Source: DASPWW01 sp963803425 (lineage in GTDB: Bacteria; Actinomycetota; Thermoleophilia; Solirubrobacterales; 70-9). From it: a stretch of 64,000 nucleotides of DNA. The position numbers and the translations under genes are program-made. Below the pieces are notes generated by a model that was not told the DNA's origin, did not search any database, and was given only the letters and a program-made list of their open reading frames with translations. Below, one piece after another: positions 48,529 to 56,694 of this stretch (within the stretch, counting starts at the first letter, position 1; every line of letters starts with the position of its first letter). Where the stretch lies: assembly GCA_963803425.1 (NCBI GenBank), contig CAWDMA010000003.1:248001-312000 (forward strand). The letters are read 5' to 3'.

Positions 48529-49164
48529 TCAGCGTCCGGGGTACGAGCCGTTCGACTGCGCTGCGTCGGCGATCTCCTCGGCGCGGCGGACCGCGTCGGA
48601 GGCGGTCCGCAGGGCGCGAGCGAGCAGCCGCATCCGGTCGTCCTCGTTGCGGAGCTCCAGCAGGCGCTGTTTGGTGTCCGCCGGCAGCTCGATCCGCCCG
48701 GCGATCTGGTACGCGTCCTGCTCGGCCACCTCCCCGACGGCCTCGGGCTCGACGGCGACCTGGTCGAGCAGCTCGGCGAAGGCGGCGTGCGCCTCGTCCG
48801 CGGCGGCGTCGTCGGCCGGCTCAGGCTCCGCGTCCACGTCGATCAGCTCCACGTCGCCGACCGGGTACTCGGGCGCGTCGCCGCGGTCCAGCACCCGGAA
48901 CGGCGCCTCGCCGGTGACGAGGATGTTCATCCGCCCGTCTTCGTAGCGGTCGGTGACGTCGGTGACCCGCGCCGTGCAGCCGACGTTCCGCGCCGCGCCG
49001 GACTCGTCGCGGAACACGATCCCGAATGGCTCGCCGTCGTCGAGGGAGTTGCCGACCATCCGCTTGTAGCGCTCCTCGAAGATGTGCAGCGGGAGCAGCT
49101 CTCCCGGGAGCAGCACGATCGGGAGCTCGAAGATCGGAAGCGCGCTGTGCCTGTCTGCCGCCAT
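48529..49164 (-). CDS. LON substrate-binding-domain protein
   Basis: The product is 211 residues. LPIFELPIVLLPGELLPLHI and FEERYKRMVGNSLDDGEPFG, with GCTARVTDVTDRYEDGRMNI and GEAPFRVLD, match the N-terminal (LAN) domain of Lon proteases. No ATPase or protease domain follows, as in many stand-alone bacterial versions of unknown function. The C-terminal half is helical with an acidic linker. ATG 49164 lies 36 bases from the divergent cyclase start. Confidence 0.87.
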   Translation of the reverse strand: MAADRHSALPIFELPIVLLPGELLPLHIFEERYKRMVGNSLDDGEPFGIVFRDESGAARNVGCTARVTDVTDRYEDGRMNILVTGEAPFRVLDRGDAPEYPVGDVELIDVDAEPEPADDAAADEAHAAFAELLDQVAVEPEAVGEVAEQDAYQIAGRIELPADTKQRLLELRNEDDRMRLLARALRTASDAVRRAEEIADAAQSNGSYPGR

Positions 49165-49200
49165 CGCAGATCGATTCTAGGCAGGCGAGAATGGCGGTCG

Positions 49201-50310
49201 ATGACGATCGACTTCGAGGCGGAGGGACTGCTCGCGGACACCGAGGGCGAGGAGCGCGCGGGCCGGCTTCGCCTGCTCGAGCAGCTCTCCGGGGAGGGCG
49301 TCCCCCTGGACGTCCTGCGGAAGGCCGTCGAGGATGACCGGCTCGCGCTGCTTCCGCTCGAGCAGGTGCTCGAGGGTGAGGGGCAGCGCTACACGATCGA
49401 GGAGGTGGCGGAGCGGGCCGGGATCGAGCTCGGGCTGCTGCAGCGGCTGCAGCAGGCGCTCGGCTTCCCCACCCCCGAGCCGGGCGAGCGTGCGTTTACG
49501 GAGGAGGACGTCGCTTCGGCGGAGCGGACCAGGGGCTTCCTGGACGCGGGCATCCCGGAGCAGGGGATCCTGGAGGTCTCCCGCGTGATCGGGATGGCGA
49601 TGGGGCAGGTCGCCGCCACCACCCGGGACGTGGTCGGCGACGCGCTGCTGCAGCCCGGGGACACCGAGTTCGACGTGGGGCGGCGGTTCGCGGCCGTTGC
49701 GAAGGACCTGATCCCGGCCTTCGGGCCGACCCTGCAGTACGCGCTCAACCTCCACCTCCGGGAGCAGATCCGCCGCGAAGCGATCGGGCGCGCCGAGCTC
49801 GCGGCCGGCCGCCTCCCCGGCGCAGTCGAGCTCACGGTCGCGTTCGCCGACATGGTCGGGTTCACGAAGCTCGGCGAGGGCCTCCCCGCCGACGAGCTCG
49901 GTGGGGTCACCGGTCGCCTCTCCGAGCTCGCCCGCGCCGTCGCGGAACCGCCGGTGCGGCTCGTGAAGCTGATCGGGGACGCGGCGATGCTCGTCTCCCG
50001 GGACACGGACCCGCTGCTGGACGCGACCCTGTCGCTGGTCGAGGCGGCGGACGAGGAGGGGGAGGGCTTCCCGCGGCTGCGCGCCGGGATCGCCAGGGGG
50101 ACGGCGCTGCCCCGCGGCGGCGACTGGTACGGGCATCCCGTCAACCTCGCCGATCGGCTCACCGAGACTGCCCGCCCCGGCAGCGTCCTGTGCGCGTCCG
50201 AGGTGCGCGACACCGCCGGGGAGGGGTTCATGTTCTCGAGCGCCGGGTCCCGCCGCCTGAAGGGGATCGGCCACCCGGTCCGGGTGCACCGGGCGCGGCG
50301 GTCCGCTTAA
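49201..50310 (+). CDS. Class III adenylate cyclase with HTH-like N-terminal regulatory domain
   Basis: The product is 369 residues. The N-terminal ~200 residues contain a MerR/HTH-like segment (YTIEEVAERAGIELGLLQRL) and helices resembling the regulatory domain of mycobacterial Rv1264, a pH-sensing cyclase. The catalytic domain (~210-369) has VAFADMVGFTKLGEGLPADE with the metal Asp pair start, VKLIGDAAMLVS with the second Asp, and YGHPVNLADRLTETARPG with the transition-state Asn/Arg. It should make cAMP from ATP as a homodimer. ATG 49201 is preceded by few bases of clear ribosome site, but longer forms enter the LON gene. Confidence 0.87.
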   Translation: MTIDFEAEGLLADTEGEERAGRLRLLEQLSGEGVPLDVLRKAVEDDRLALLPLEQVLEGEGQRYTIEEVAERAGIELGLLQRLQQALGFPTPEPGERAFTEEDVASAERTRGFLDAGIPEQGILEVSRVIGMAMGQVAATTRDVVGDALLQPGDTEFDVGRRFAAVAKDLIPAFGPTLQYALNLHLREQIRREAIGRAELAAGRLPGAVELTVAFADMVGFTKLGEGLPADELGGVTGRLSELARAVAEPPVRLVKLIGDAAMLVSRDTDPLLDATLSLVEAADEEGEGFPRLRAGIARGTALPRGGDWYGHPVNLADRLTETARPGSVLCASEVRDTAGEGFMFSSAGSRRLKGIGHPVRVHRARRSA

Positions 50311-50346
50311 GCGACTCTTAACCACTTCCTGGAACGCTCGTCTCCG

Positions 50347-52107
50347 ATGGTCCTGCTGATGGGGTTCGCTTTCGTGGCGGGTGCGGGCACGGCGCTGTCG
50401 CCGTGCGTGCTGCCCGTGCTCCCTGCGGTGCTCTCGGTCGGCGTCACCGGCGGCCGGCGGCGGCCGCTCGGCGTGGTCACCGGGCTCGTGGTCACGTTCA
50501 CGTTCGCGGTCGTCGCGCTCGTGTACGTGATCGACGCGCTCGGGCTGCCCAACGGCCTGCTCCGCACGGTCGCGATCGTGGTCCTGCTCGGCTTCGGGAT
50601 CTCACTGCTGGTGCCGTCGGTGTCGGCCCGGATCGAGGCGTGGCTGTCGCGGTTCACCGGCAACCGGGAGACGCCGAAGGGCGAGGGCTTCTGGTCGGGC
50701 TTCGCGCTCGGGGCGAGCCTGGGGCTGGTGTACGCGCCTTGCGCCGGGCCGATCCTGGCCGGCGTGATCACGGTCTCTGCGGCGCAGGACTTCACGGTCG
50801 GCAGGCTGACGGTCGCGCTCGCATACGGGCTCGGCTCGGCGGCCGTCCTGTATGCGCTGATGATCGGCGGCCGCGCGGTCTCGGATCGGCTCGGCGCCTA
50901 CCGCGCCCAGATCCAGGTCGGGCTCGGCGTCGTGATGATCGCCGTCGCCGGGGTGATGCTCGCCAACCTCGACCTGCGCTTCCAGAACGCGGTCGCGAAC
51001 GACCTGCCGTCGGTGCTGCGCAGCCCGGCCGAGTCGCTGGAGGGCACCGATGCGGTCGCGAACGAGCTGGCGGACCTCAACTCGACCCACGGGACCCCGT
51101 CGGAGGCCGGCGTGACCGAGGCCGAGGCCGGCGTGAAGCTGCCGGTGGTGGGGGCCGCCCCCGAGTTCTCGCAGCCCGGACAGTGGTTCAACACCACGGG
51201 CGGGAAGGCGCTGTCGATCGCCGGCCTCGCCGCCCAGCACAGGGTGACGCTGATCGACTTCTGGACCTACACCTGCATCAACTGCATCCGCACCCTCCCG
51301 CACCTGAACGCGTGGGACAAGGCGTACAGCGACAAGGGCCTGACGATCGTCGGCGTCCACACCCCGGAGTTCCCGTTCGAGCGCGACGCGGCGAACGTGC
51401 AGCGCGCGATCGACCAGTACGACATCTCGTATCCGGTCGTCCAGGACAACGAGCGGGGCACCTGGGACGCGTTCCACAACCAGTACTGGCCGGCGGAGTA
51501 CCTGATCGACGCCCAGGGCCGGGTCCGGTACGTGCACTTCGGTGAGGGCGGCTACGACACCACCGACCGGGCGATCCGCTCGCTGCTCGCCGAGGCGGGC
51601 GCGAAGGGGCTCGGGAAGGGCGCGAAGGCGAGCGGTCAGGTTCCCGACCCGGGGATCACCACCCCCGAGACCTACCTCGGCTCGGCCCGCGCACGGGGGT
51701 TCGTGAACGGCCCGGCGATCCCGTCCGGGAGCCAGGACTTCGGCGGCGCCGGCGCGATCGGCCGGGTCGCGAATCGGCTGCCCCCGAACGCGCTCGCCTA
51801 TCGCGGTCGGTGGAAGATCAGCAGGGAGGCTGGGACGGCCGGCAAGGGCGCCGCGATCGACGTCAACTTCGGGGCCCGCCGCGCCTTCCTCGTGCTCGGC
51901 TCGCCCGACCACCCCCGCCGGATGCGGGTCCTGCTGGACGGCAAGCCGATCCCGGCCCGGCTCGCGGGCGAAGACGTGCACGACTCCCGCGTAAGGGTCG
52001 ACGAGCAGCGTCTGTACCGGCTCGTCGACCTCCCCCACGCGGAGCGGCACGTGCTCACGCTCGAGCCCCAGCCCGGGATCTCCGGGTACGCGTTCACATT
52101 CGGCTAG
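50347..52107 (+). CDS. dipZ: DipZ-type fusion: CcdA membrane domain plus thioredoxin
   Basis: The product is 586 residues in three parts. Residues 1-~215 are a CcdA/DsbD-like membrane domain with six segments and the redox Cys regions GTALSPCVLPVLPAV and LGLVYAPCAGPILAG. Residues ~275-410 form an external thioredoxin/TlpA domain, FWTYTCINCIRTLPHLN, with CxxC at about 309-312. The C-terminal ~150 residues are a beta-sandwich (YRGRWKISREAGTAGKGAAI) as in M. tuberculosis DipZ. It carries electrons from cytosolic thioredoxin to extracytoplasmic disulfides, for example for cytochrome c maturation. The 3' end overlaps the convergent gene by 14 bases. Confidence 0.92.
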   Translation: MVLLMGFAFVAGAGTALSPCVLPVLPAVLSVGVTGGRRRPLGVVTGLVVTFTFAVVALVYVIDALGLPNGLLRTVAIVVLLGFGISLLVPSVSARIEAWLSRFTGNRETPKGEGFWSGFALGASLGLVYAPCAGPILAGVITVSAAQDFTVGRLTVALAYGLGSAAVLYALMIGGRAVSDRLGAYRAQIQVGLGVVMIAVAGVMLANLDLRFQNAVANDLPSVLRSPAESLEGTDAVANELADLNSTHGTPSEAGVTEAEAGVKLPVVGAAPEFSQPGQWFNTTGGKALSIAGLAAQHRVTLIDFWTYTCINCIRTLPHLNAWDKAYSDKGLTIVGVHTPEFPFERDAANVQRAIDQYDISYPVVQDNERGTWDAFHNQYWPAEYLIDAQGRVRYVHFGEGGYDTTDRAIRSLLAEAGAKGLGKGAKASGQVPDPGITTPETYLGSARARGFVNGPAIPSGSQDFGGAGAIGRVANRLPPNALAYRGRWKISREAGTAGKGAAIDVNFGARRAFLVLGSPDHPRRMRVLLDGKPIPARLAGEDVHDSRVRVDEQRLYRLVDLPHAERHVLTLEPQPGISGYAFTFG

Positions 52108-52576
52108 GCCGGCCGGGGCCGCCCCGGACCAGCGGCGCGCCGAACCACAGCCACGCGAGCAGCGCCGCGCCGGTCGCGGCGACGCCGATCGTCAGCGCCG
52201 TCCCGAACAGGAAGTCGGTGACGAGCGTCAGCGCGCACACCGTCCCTGCCCCGAGGAAGACGAGGCCGGCGATCGCGAGCCGGTTCGCGCTGCGCACCAC
52301 CCATGCCTTGTCATCGGCTCGAAACCGGAGCCGCGTGCGGGCCGTCGGAGCGATCATCAGGATCGTCGCGACCGCGACGCACAGCAGGGTGACGATGTAG
52401 AGCTTCTCCTGGAACCCGGTCACATCGGGGAACCGGGACTGGAAGGGGAGCACGAGCAGGAACGCGAACAGCACCTGCACGCCGGGCAGCGCCACGCGGA
52501 GGCTGGACAGCAGCTCGTCGAGGTTCCGGTCGAGCCGCTCCAGCTCCGTCTCGTCGCGCTCGGCGCCCGAGGCCAT
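52094..52576 (-). CDS. DUF6328-type four-helix membrane protein
   Basis: The product is 160 residues. ERLDRNLDELLSSLRVALPG leads into four membrane segments (VLFAFLLVLPF, YIVTLLCVAVATILMIAP, LAIAGLVFLGAGTVCALTLV, GVAATGAALLAWLWFG). I associate this pattern with DUF6328, of unknown function. ATG 52576 follows the catalase-family gene by 11 bases, so the two are probably one transcript. Confidence 0.75.
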   Translation of the reverse strand: MASGAERDETELERLDRNLDELLSSLRVALPGVQVLFAFLLVLPFQSRFPDVTGFQEKLYIVTLLCVAVATILMIAPTARTRLRFRADDKAWVVRSANRLAIAGLVFLGAGTVCALTLVTDFLFGTALTIGVAATGAALLAWLWFGAPLVRGGPGRPSRM

Positions 52577-52587
52577 CCGAGCGCGGA

Positions 52588-53523
52588 TCAGTCGGCGGCG
52601 CGGACCGCGGCACGCCGCTCGATCGAGACCGAGTACGCGGGCGAGCGGGCGGCGAGGATCTCGTCCTCCGAGCACTCGATCCCGTCGGTGACCCGGGTCG
52701 GGTCGAACACCACGACGCCCCCGTCGGTCTCGCTCTCTGTGTCGAGCTCGGTCAGCTCCAGGGTGCCGAGGGTGACGTCCGGCCGGTCGTCGGGCCACGC
52801 CACGGTCGGGTCGGTGAGCGAGTCCTCGTGGGCGGCGAGCTGCGCGTGCAGGTCGAACCGCACCGGTCCGGCGGCGAGCCGCTCGGCGATCTCGGTCTGC
52901 AGGTAGTCGGGCGCGGCCGCCTCGATCTCGTCATCGGAGAGGTTCAGCTCGCCCGCCTCGGGGTCGAGCACGTAGCGGACGAACCGGCGCCCGCCCGCGG
53001 CGTCGAGGAGCCCGAACGCGTGCAGCCCGTAGTAGGTGCAGGTCGCGTAGCTGGCGGGAGGGGTGAGCGCGGGCAGGATCCTCTGCAGGGCTTCCGCGGT
53101 CTCCGGGTGCTCGCCGAGGAAGGCGCCGACCCGCTCCATGTCGAGCTCGCCGTCCGGGTTCGGCCGGCGGGCCTCGGTGAACGCGAGGAAGTCGTCCGCG
53201 TTGCGGACGAAGAACACCGGGATCGAGATCGCGACGATGTCCGTCTCACCGCCGTCGGGCAGGTGGAACTTGACGGCGAGGCCGCGGCCGTCGCGGCGGT
53301 CGGCGTCGGGCGCCTCCGGGTTGCCGCTGCCGTTCGAGAACCGCGCCGAGACCCGGACCGGCTCCCCCTGCAGGTGGGCGGCGCGGCTCAGCCCGCCCGC
53401 CTCGGCCGTGGCTGTGAAGCTGCCGCGGCAGAACAACCCCTTCGCGTGCGCGGCCCGGTATCCCGGGTGGACGCCGTGCATCTCACCGATCGCGTCGACG
53501 ATCTGCTCGTGGAGCGTCGCCAC
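52588..53523 (-). CDS. Small catalase-family (SrpA-like) heme protein
   Basis: The product is 311 residues. It is shorter than classical catalase and of the SrpA/catalase-related type. HPGYRAAHAKGLFCRGSF contains the distal His region, VRVSARFSNGSGNPEAPDAD and GRGLAVKFHLPDGGETDIV are the core strands, and ARSPAYSVSIERR supplies the proximal Tyr. Such proteins act as catalases or organic peroxidases with heme b. Start ATG 53523. Confidence 0.87.
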   Translation of the reverse strand: MATLHEQIVDAIGEMHGVHPGYRAAHAKGLFCRGSFTATAEAGGLSRAAHLQGEPVRVSARFSNGSGNPEAPDADRRDGRGLAVKFHLPDGGETDIVAISIPVFFVRNADDFLAFTEARRPNPDGELDMERVGAFLGEHPETAEALQRILPALTPPASYATCTYYGLHAFGLLDAAGGRRFVRYVLDPEAGELNLSDDEIEAAAPDYLQTEIAERLAAGPVRFDLHAQLAAHEDSLTDPTVAWPDDRPDVTLGTLELTELDTESETDGGVVVFDPTRVTDGIECSEDEILAARSPAYSVSIERRAAVRAAD

Positions 53524-53536
53524 GGCGGCAAGGGTA

Positions 53537-54445
53537 TTACCCGGGCGACCGCCGCGCCGACAGCACCAGGTTGTAGAACAGCGACGCCGGCAGCCGAGGC
53601 TCGAGCAGGACCGCGTCCAGTCGCTGCAGGGCGAGATAGCTGCGGAATGCGAAGTTCCGCCACGCCCACGGGACGCCGTCGGGATCCGCGCTCGACTCCC
53701 AGGCGCGCACCACCCACCCGTACATGCTCGAGGCGAGCTCCTCGCCGCGAATCCGGACGTCGGCGAGGCCGGCGGCGGTGAGCTGGCGGCGCAGGGCGGC
53801 GGGATCGAAGGCGTGCACGTCCACCTCGCGCTCCAGCCCGCCGGTGGGGTCGGAGGCGCCGTTCCCGTGCTGGTCGCGGGCCGGCGCCCGCAGCGCCGCC
53901 CGCCACAGGGGCGCCAGCGCCTCTCCCGCCGACTTCGGGACGGCGGCGAGCAGGTGGCCGTACCGCGACGGCTCCCCGCAGAAGGCGAGCGTGCCGCCGG
54001 GCCGGAGCACCCGGCGAATCTCGCGGAATGCGCGCTCGGGGTCCGGGATGTGGTGCAGCACAGCGTGCCCGAAGACGAGGTCGAAGCTCTCGTCCTCGAA
54101 CGGGAGCCGCTCAGCGTCGAGCTCGACCGTGCGCACCTCGAGTCCCAGCCCGGCGGCGTTCGAGTCGAGCGCGGCGAGCATCCCCGGCGAGATGTCGGTC
54201 GCGGTCGCCCGCTCGATCAGCCCCAGCTGCAGCAGGTTGAGCGTGAAGTAGCCGGTTCCGGCGCCGATCTCGAGCCCGTCTCCGAACGGCTCGCGCGGCC
54301 GCTCGCCGAGCGCCTTCACCAGCTTCGCTCGCACCTGCTCCCGCCCGGTCGGGCCGAAGTCGATCCCCCACTTCGAGTCGTACTCGGACGCGGCGGCGTC
54401 GTGGTAGCGGACGTTGACGTCCTTGATCCGCGGCGCGTCGGGCAC
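53537..54445 (-). CDS. SAM-dependent methyltransferase, class I
   Basis: The product is 302 residues. GLEIGAGTGYFTLNLLQLGL is motif I, LDAERLPFEDESFDLVFGHA motif II, HHIPDPERAFREIRRVLRPG motif III. The fold is UbiE/MenG-like, but the C-terminal ~110 residues (RWVVRAWESS-like and LFYNLVLSARRSPG) are specific. GTG 54445 is the start; it is divergent from the next methyltransferase with 30 bases between. The substrate is unknown; the neighbouring glucan cassette makes a sugar methylation possible. Confidence 0.82.
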   Translation of the reverse strand: MPDAPRIKDVNVRYHDAAASEYDSKWGIDFGPTGREQVRAKLVKALGERPREPFGDGLEIGAGTGYFTLNLLQLGLIERATATDISPGMLAALDSNAAGLGLEVRTVELDAERLPFEDESFDLVFGHAVLHHIPDPERAFREIRRVLRPGGTLAFCGEPSRYGHLLAAVPKSAGEALAPLWRAALRAPARDQHGNGASDPTGGLEREVDVHAFDPAALRRQLTAAGLADVRIRGEELASSMYGWVVRAWESSADPDGVPWAWRNFAFRSYLALQRLDAVLLEPRLPASLFYNLVLSARRSPG

Positions 54446-54475
54446 CGGGGAACTGTAGTCGCGTACAACTGCCGG

Positions 54476-55222
54476 ATGCCGATCCACCAGCAGGACCAGC
54501 CGCCGGGCGTTCCGCCGCTCGAGCTCACCGGTGAGCGCACGCTCCCCGACGTCCCCGACGAGAACTACTGGTTCCGTCGCCACCTCGTCGTGTACGAGTG
54601 GATCGCCGCGCGCTGCGCGGGGCTGAGGATGGTCGACCTGGCGTGCGGGGAGGGGTACGGCTCGGACGTGCTCGCCCGGACCGCCGCCGAGGTGGTCGGG
54701 GTCGACGCGAACCCCGAGGCGCATGAGCATGCCCGGCTCCGCTACCGGCGCGACAACCTCCGGTTCGAGCGGGGCCTGGTCGAGGATCTGGCCGGCTCGT
54801 GGGACGCGGTGGTGTTCCTGCAGACGATCGAGCACGTCCGGGACCCGGAGGCGCTGTGCCGGCGGATCGCCGCCGCCGCTCCGGTCGCCTACATCTCCAC
54901 TCCGAACCGGCTCACCCTGGCGCCGCCCGGCGCGGAGCGGTCCGGCAACCCGTGGCATGTGCGCGAGTTCACGGCCGGCGAGTACCGGGCGCTGCTCGAG
55001 CCGTGCTTCGCCGAGGTCGACATCCTGGGGCTGTTCCACGCCCGGAAGCTCCGCGCCCACGAGATCGCGCTGAGGCTGGGCTGGGACAGGGCGCACGCGG
55101 CGCTCCGGATCACGAAGCCCTTCTACGACCGATTCGTGCCGGCGATCTCGGCGTCGGACTTCGCGCTCCGGGACGGGGACCTCGACCGGGCGCTGGACTT
55201 GATCGCGATCTGCCGTGTCTGA
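54476..55222 (+). CDS. SAM-dependent methyltransferase of the glucan cassette (Rv3030-like position)
   Basis: The product is 248 residues. ENYWFRRHLVVYEWIAARCA, VDLACGEGYGSDVLARTAAE (motif I), FLQTIEHVRDPEALCRRI and YISTPNRLTLAPPGAERSGN are seen. Its end overlaps the GH57 gene by eight bases. In M. tuberculosis the order methyltransferase Rv3030, GH57 Rv3031, GT4 Rv3032 serves methylglucose lipopolysaccharide synthesis; the identical order here suggests methylation of an alpha-glucan or its precursor. ATG 54476 is the start. Confidence 0.82.
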   Translation: MPIHQQDQPPGVPPLELTGERTLPDVPDENYWFRRHLVVYEWIAARCAGLRMVDLACGEGYGSDVLARTAAEVVGVDANPEAHEHARLRYRRDNLRFERGLVEDLAGSWDAVVFLQTIEHVRDPEALCRRIAAAAPVAYISTPNRLTLAPPGAERSGNPWHVREFTAGEYRALLEPCFAEVDILGLFHARKLRAHEIALRLGWDRAHAALRITKPFYDRFVPAISASDFALRDGDLDRALDLIAICRV

Positions 55223-56657
55223 ACCAAACGGGAACCCTGTCGCGCCCGGACGCGAAGCGGAGGACGCGACAGGCGATTTGGCACTGGTCGTCCACTCCCA
55301 CATGCCGTACGTGGAGGGGTTCGGGACCTACCCGTTCGGGGAGGAGTGGCTGTTCGAGGCGTTCGCCCGCTCGCATCTGCCGGTGCTGGAGGCGGGGCGC
55401 GACCTGACCGTGACGGTGTCGCCGGTGCTCGCCGACCAGCTCGAGGCGCCCGGCGCGGCGGAGCGGATCCGCGCGTTCGTCCGCGACCACCGGATCGAGC
55501 GGGCGCGGCTGGACGCCGCGGCGGAGGGGCTGGGCGCCGCCGCCGGCGCCGAGGTGGAGCGCTACGGGCGCGCGCTGAGCTGGCTGCAGCGCCCTGAAGC
55601 CGATCCGCTGGACGCGTTTCGGGTCGCAGCCGCGGAGCGCGGCGTGCAGCTGATCCCGGCGACCGCGACCCACGCGGTGCTGCCCGTGCTCGCCACCGAC
55701 GCGGGCCGGCGGCTGCAGATCGACGCGGGGCTGCGCTCCCACACGCGGCGGTTCGGGAGGCCGACGGCGATGTGGCTGCCGGAGTGTGCGTACGCGCCCG
55801 GCCTCGAGGCGCTGCTCGGGGAGCGCGGGCTGGGCGCGTTCTGCACCGACCAGAGCCCGCACGAGCCTCCGCTCGACTCGCTCGTCCCGGTCCGCACCCG
55901 TTCGGGTCCGGTCGCCCTCACGATCGAGTGGGAAACCGTCGCGGCGGTATGGGGGGAGGGTGGATACCCCTCCGCTCACCCCTACCTCGACTTCCACCGC
56001 CTCTCCCACAACGGGATCCGGCTGTGGTCGATCGGGGGGGCGCCGTACGACCCCGCGGCGGCGGCGGCCCGGGCCCGCGTCGACGCTGCCGACTTCGTCG
56101 AGCGCGTCGGCGCCCGCCTCGACGAGTTCGCGGCCCGCCGCGGCCGCCCCGGGCTGCTCACGTTCGCGGTCGACACCGAGCTGCTCGGACACTGGTGGAC
56201 GGAGGGCCCCCTGTGGCTTGCCGAGGTGCTGCGGCTGTGCCCGGAGCGGGGTGTCCGGCCCGTCACCCTCGCGCAGGCCCGGCGCCGCCACCCCGCGGAG
56301 GATCGCCCCCTGCGCCGCTCCAGCTGGGGGGAGGGCAAGGACATGCGCACCTGGGACTCCCCACGCGTCGCCGACCTGGCGTGGGCCGCCCGCCGCCTCG
56401 AGCTGCGGCTGCTTCGCGCCCTCGCGGACGGGATCCCGGCGGCCGCGGCGGCCCGCGCTGCCCGCGAGCTGCTCGCCGTCCAGGCGAGCGATTGGGCGTT
56501 CCTGGACTACCGTCGCGAGGCCGGCGACTACCCGCACGATCGCGCCGTCGCGCACGCGGAAGCCCTGCTCGAGGCCATAGACTCCCCCGGGCCGCCCGAC
56601 CCACGCATGCGAAATCTGGCCCCCGATCTCATCCTGGCGCCCCTGCTCGAGCCGTAG
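55215..56657 (+). CDS. GH57 1,4-alpha-glucan branching enzyme family
   Basis: The product is 480 residues. LVVHSHMPYVEGFGTYPFGE is the family opening, RPTAMWLPECAYAPGLEALL carries the nucleophile Glu, and LTFAVDTELLGHWWTEGPLW the acid/base Asp. A C-terminal helical domain follows (SSWGEGKDMRTWDSPRVADL, QASDWAFLDYRREAGDYPHD). It should introduce alpha-1,6 branches into alpha-1,4-glucans. The N-terminus has an extra segment (NPVAPGREAEDATGD) between the GTG 55215 start and the first strand, encoded by a palindromic repeat. Homologues normally begin near the strand itself. Confidence 0.9.
   Translation: MSEPNGNPVAPGREAEDATGDLALVVHSHMPYVEGFGTYPFGEEWLFEAFARSHLPVLEAGRDLTVTVSPVLADQLEAPGAAERIRAFVRDHRIERARLDAAAEGLGAAAGAEVERYGRALSWLQRPEADPLDAFRVAAAERGVQLIPATATHAVLPVLATDAGRRLQIDAGLRSHTRRFGRPTAMWLPECAYAPGLEALLGERGLGAFCTDQSPHEPPLDSLVPVRTRSGPVALTIEWETVAAVWGEGGYPSAHPYLDFHRLSHNGIRLWSIGGAPYDPAAAAARARVDAADFVERVGARLDEFAARRGRPGLLTFAVDTELLGHWWTEGPLWLAEVLRLCPERGVRPVTLAQARRRHPAEDRPLRRSSWGEGKDMRTWDSPRVADLAWAARRLELRLLRALADGIPAAAAARAARELLAVQASDWAFLDYRREAGDYPHDRAVAHAEALLEAIDSPGPPDPRMRNLAPDLILAPLLEP
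55236..55273 (-). repeat. Palindromic coding element, type A (copy 3, inverted)
   Basis: Arms CCTGTCGCG (55236-55244) and CGCGACAGG (55265-55273) enclose CCCGGACGCGAAGCGGAGGA, the exact reverse complement of the loop at 5535 and 18200. Outer bases CCAAA and TTTGG extend the symmetry. In this orientation it encodes VAPGREAEDATG inside the GH57 gene without stop or frameshift. Confidence 0.9.
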
Positions 56658-56694
56658 TGGGGCCTCCTAGCCGGCGCTTCGCAGGCGCAACCGA

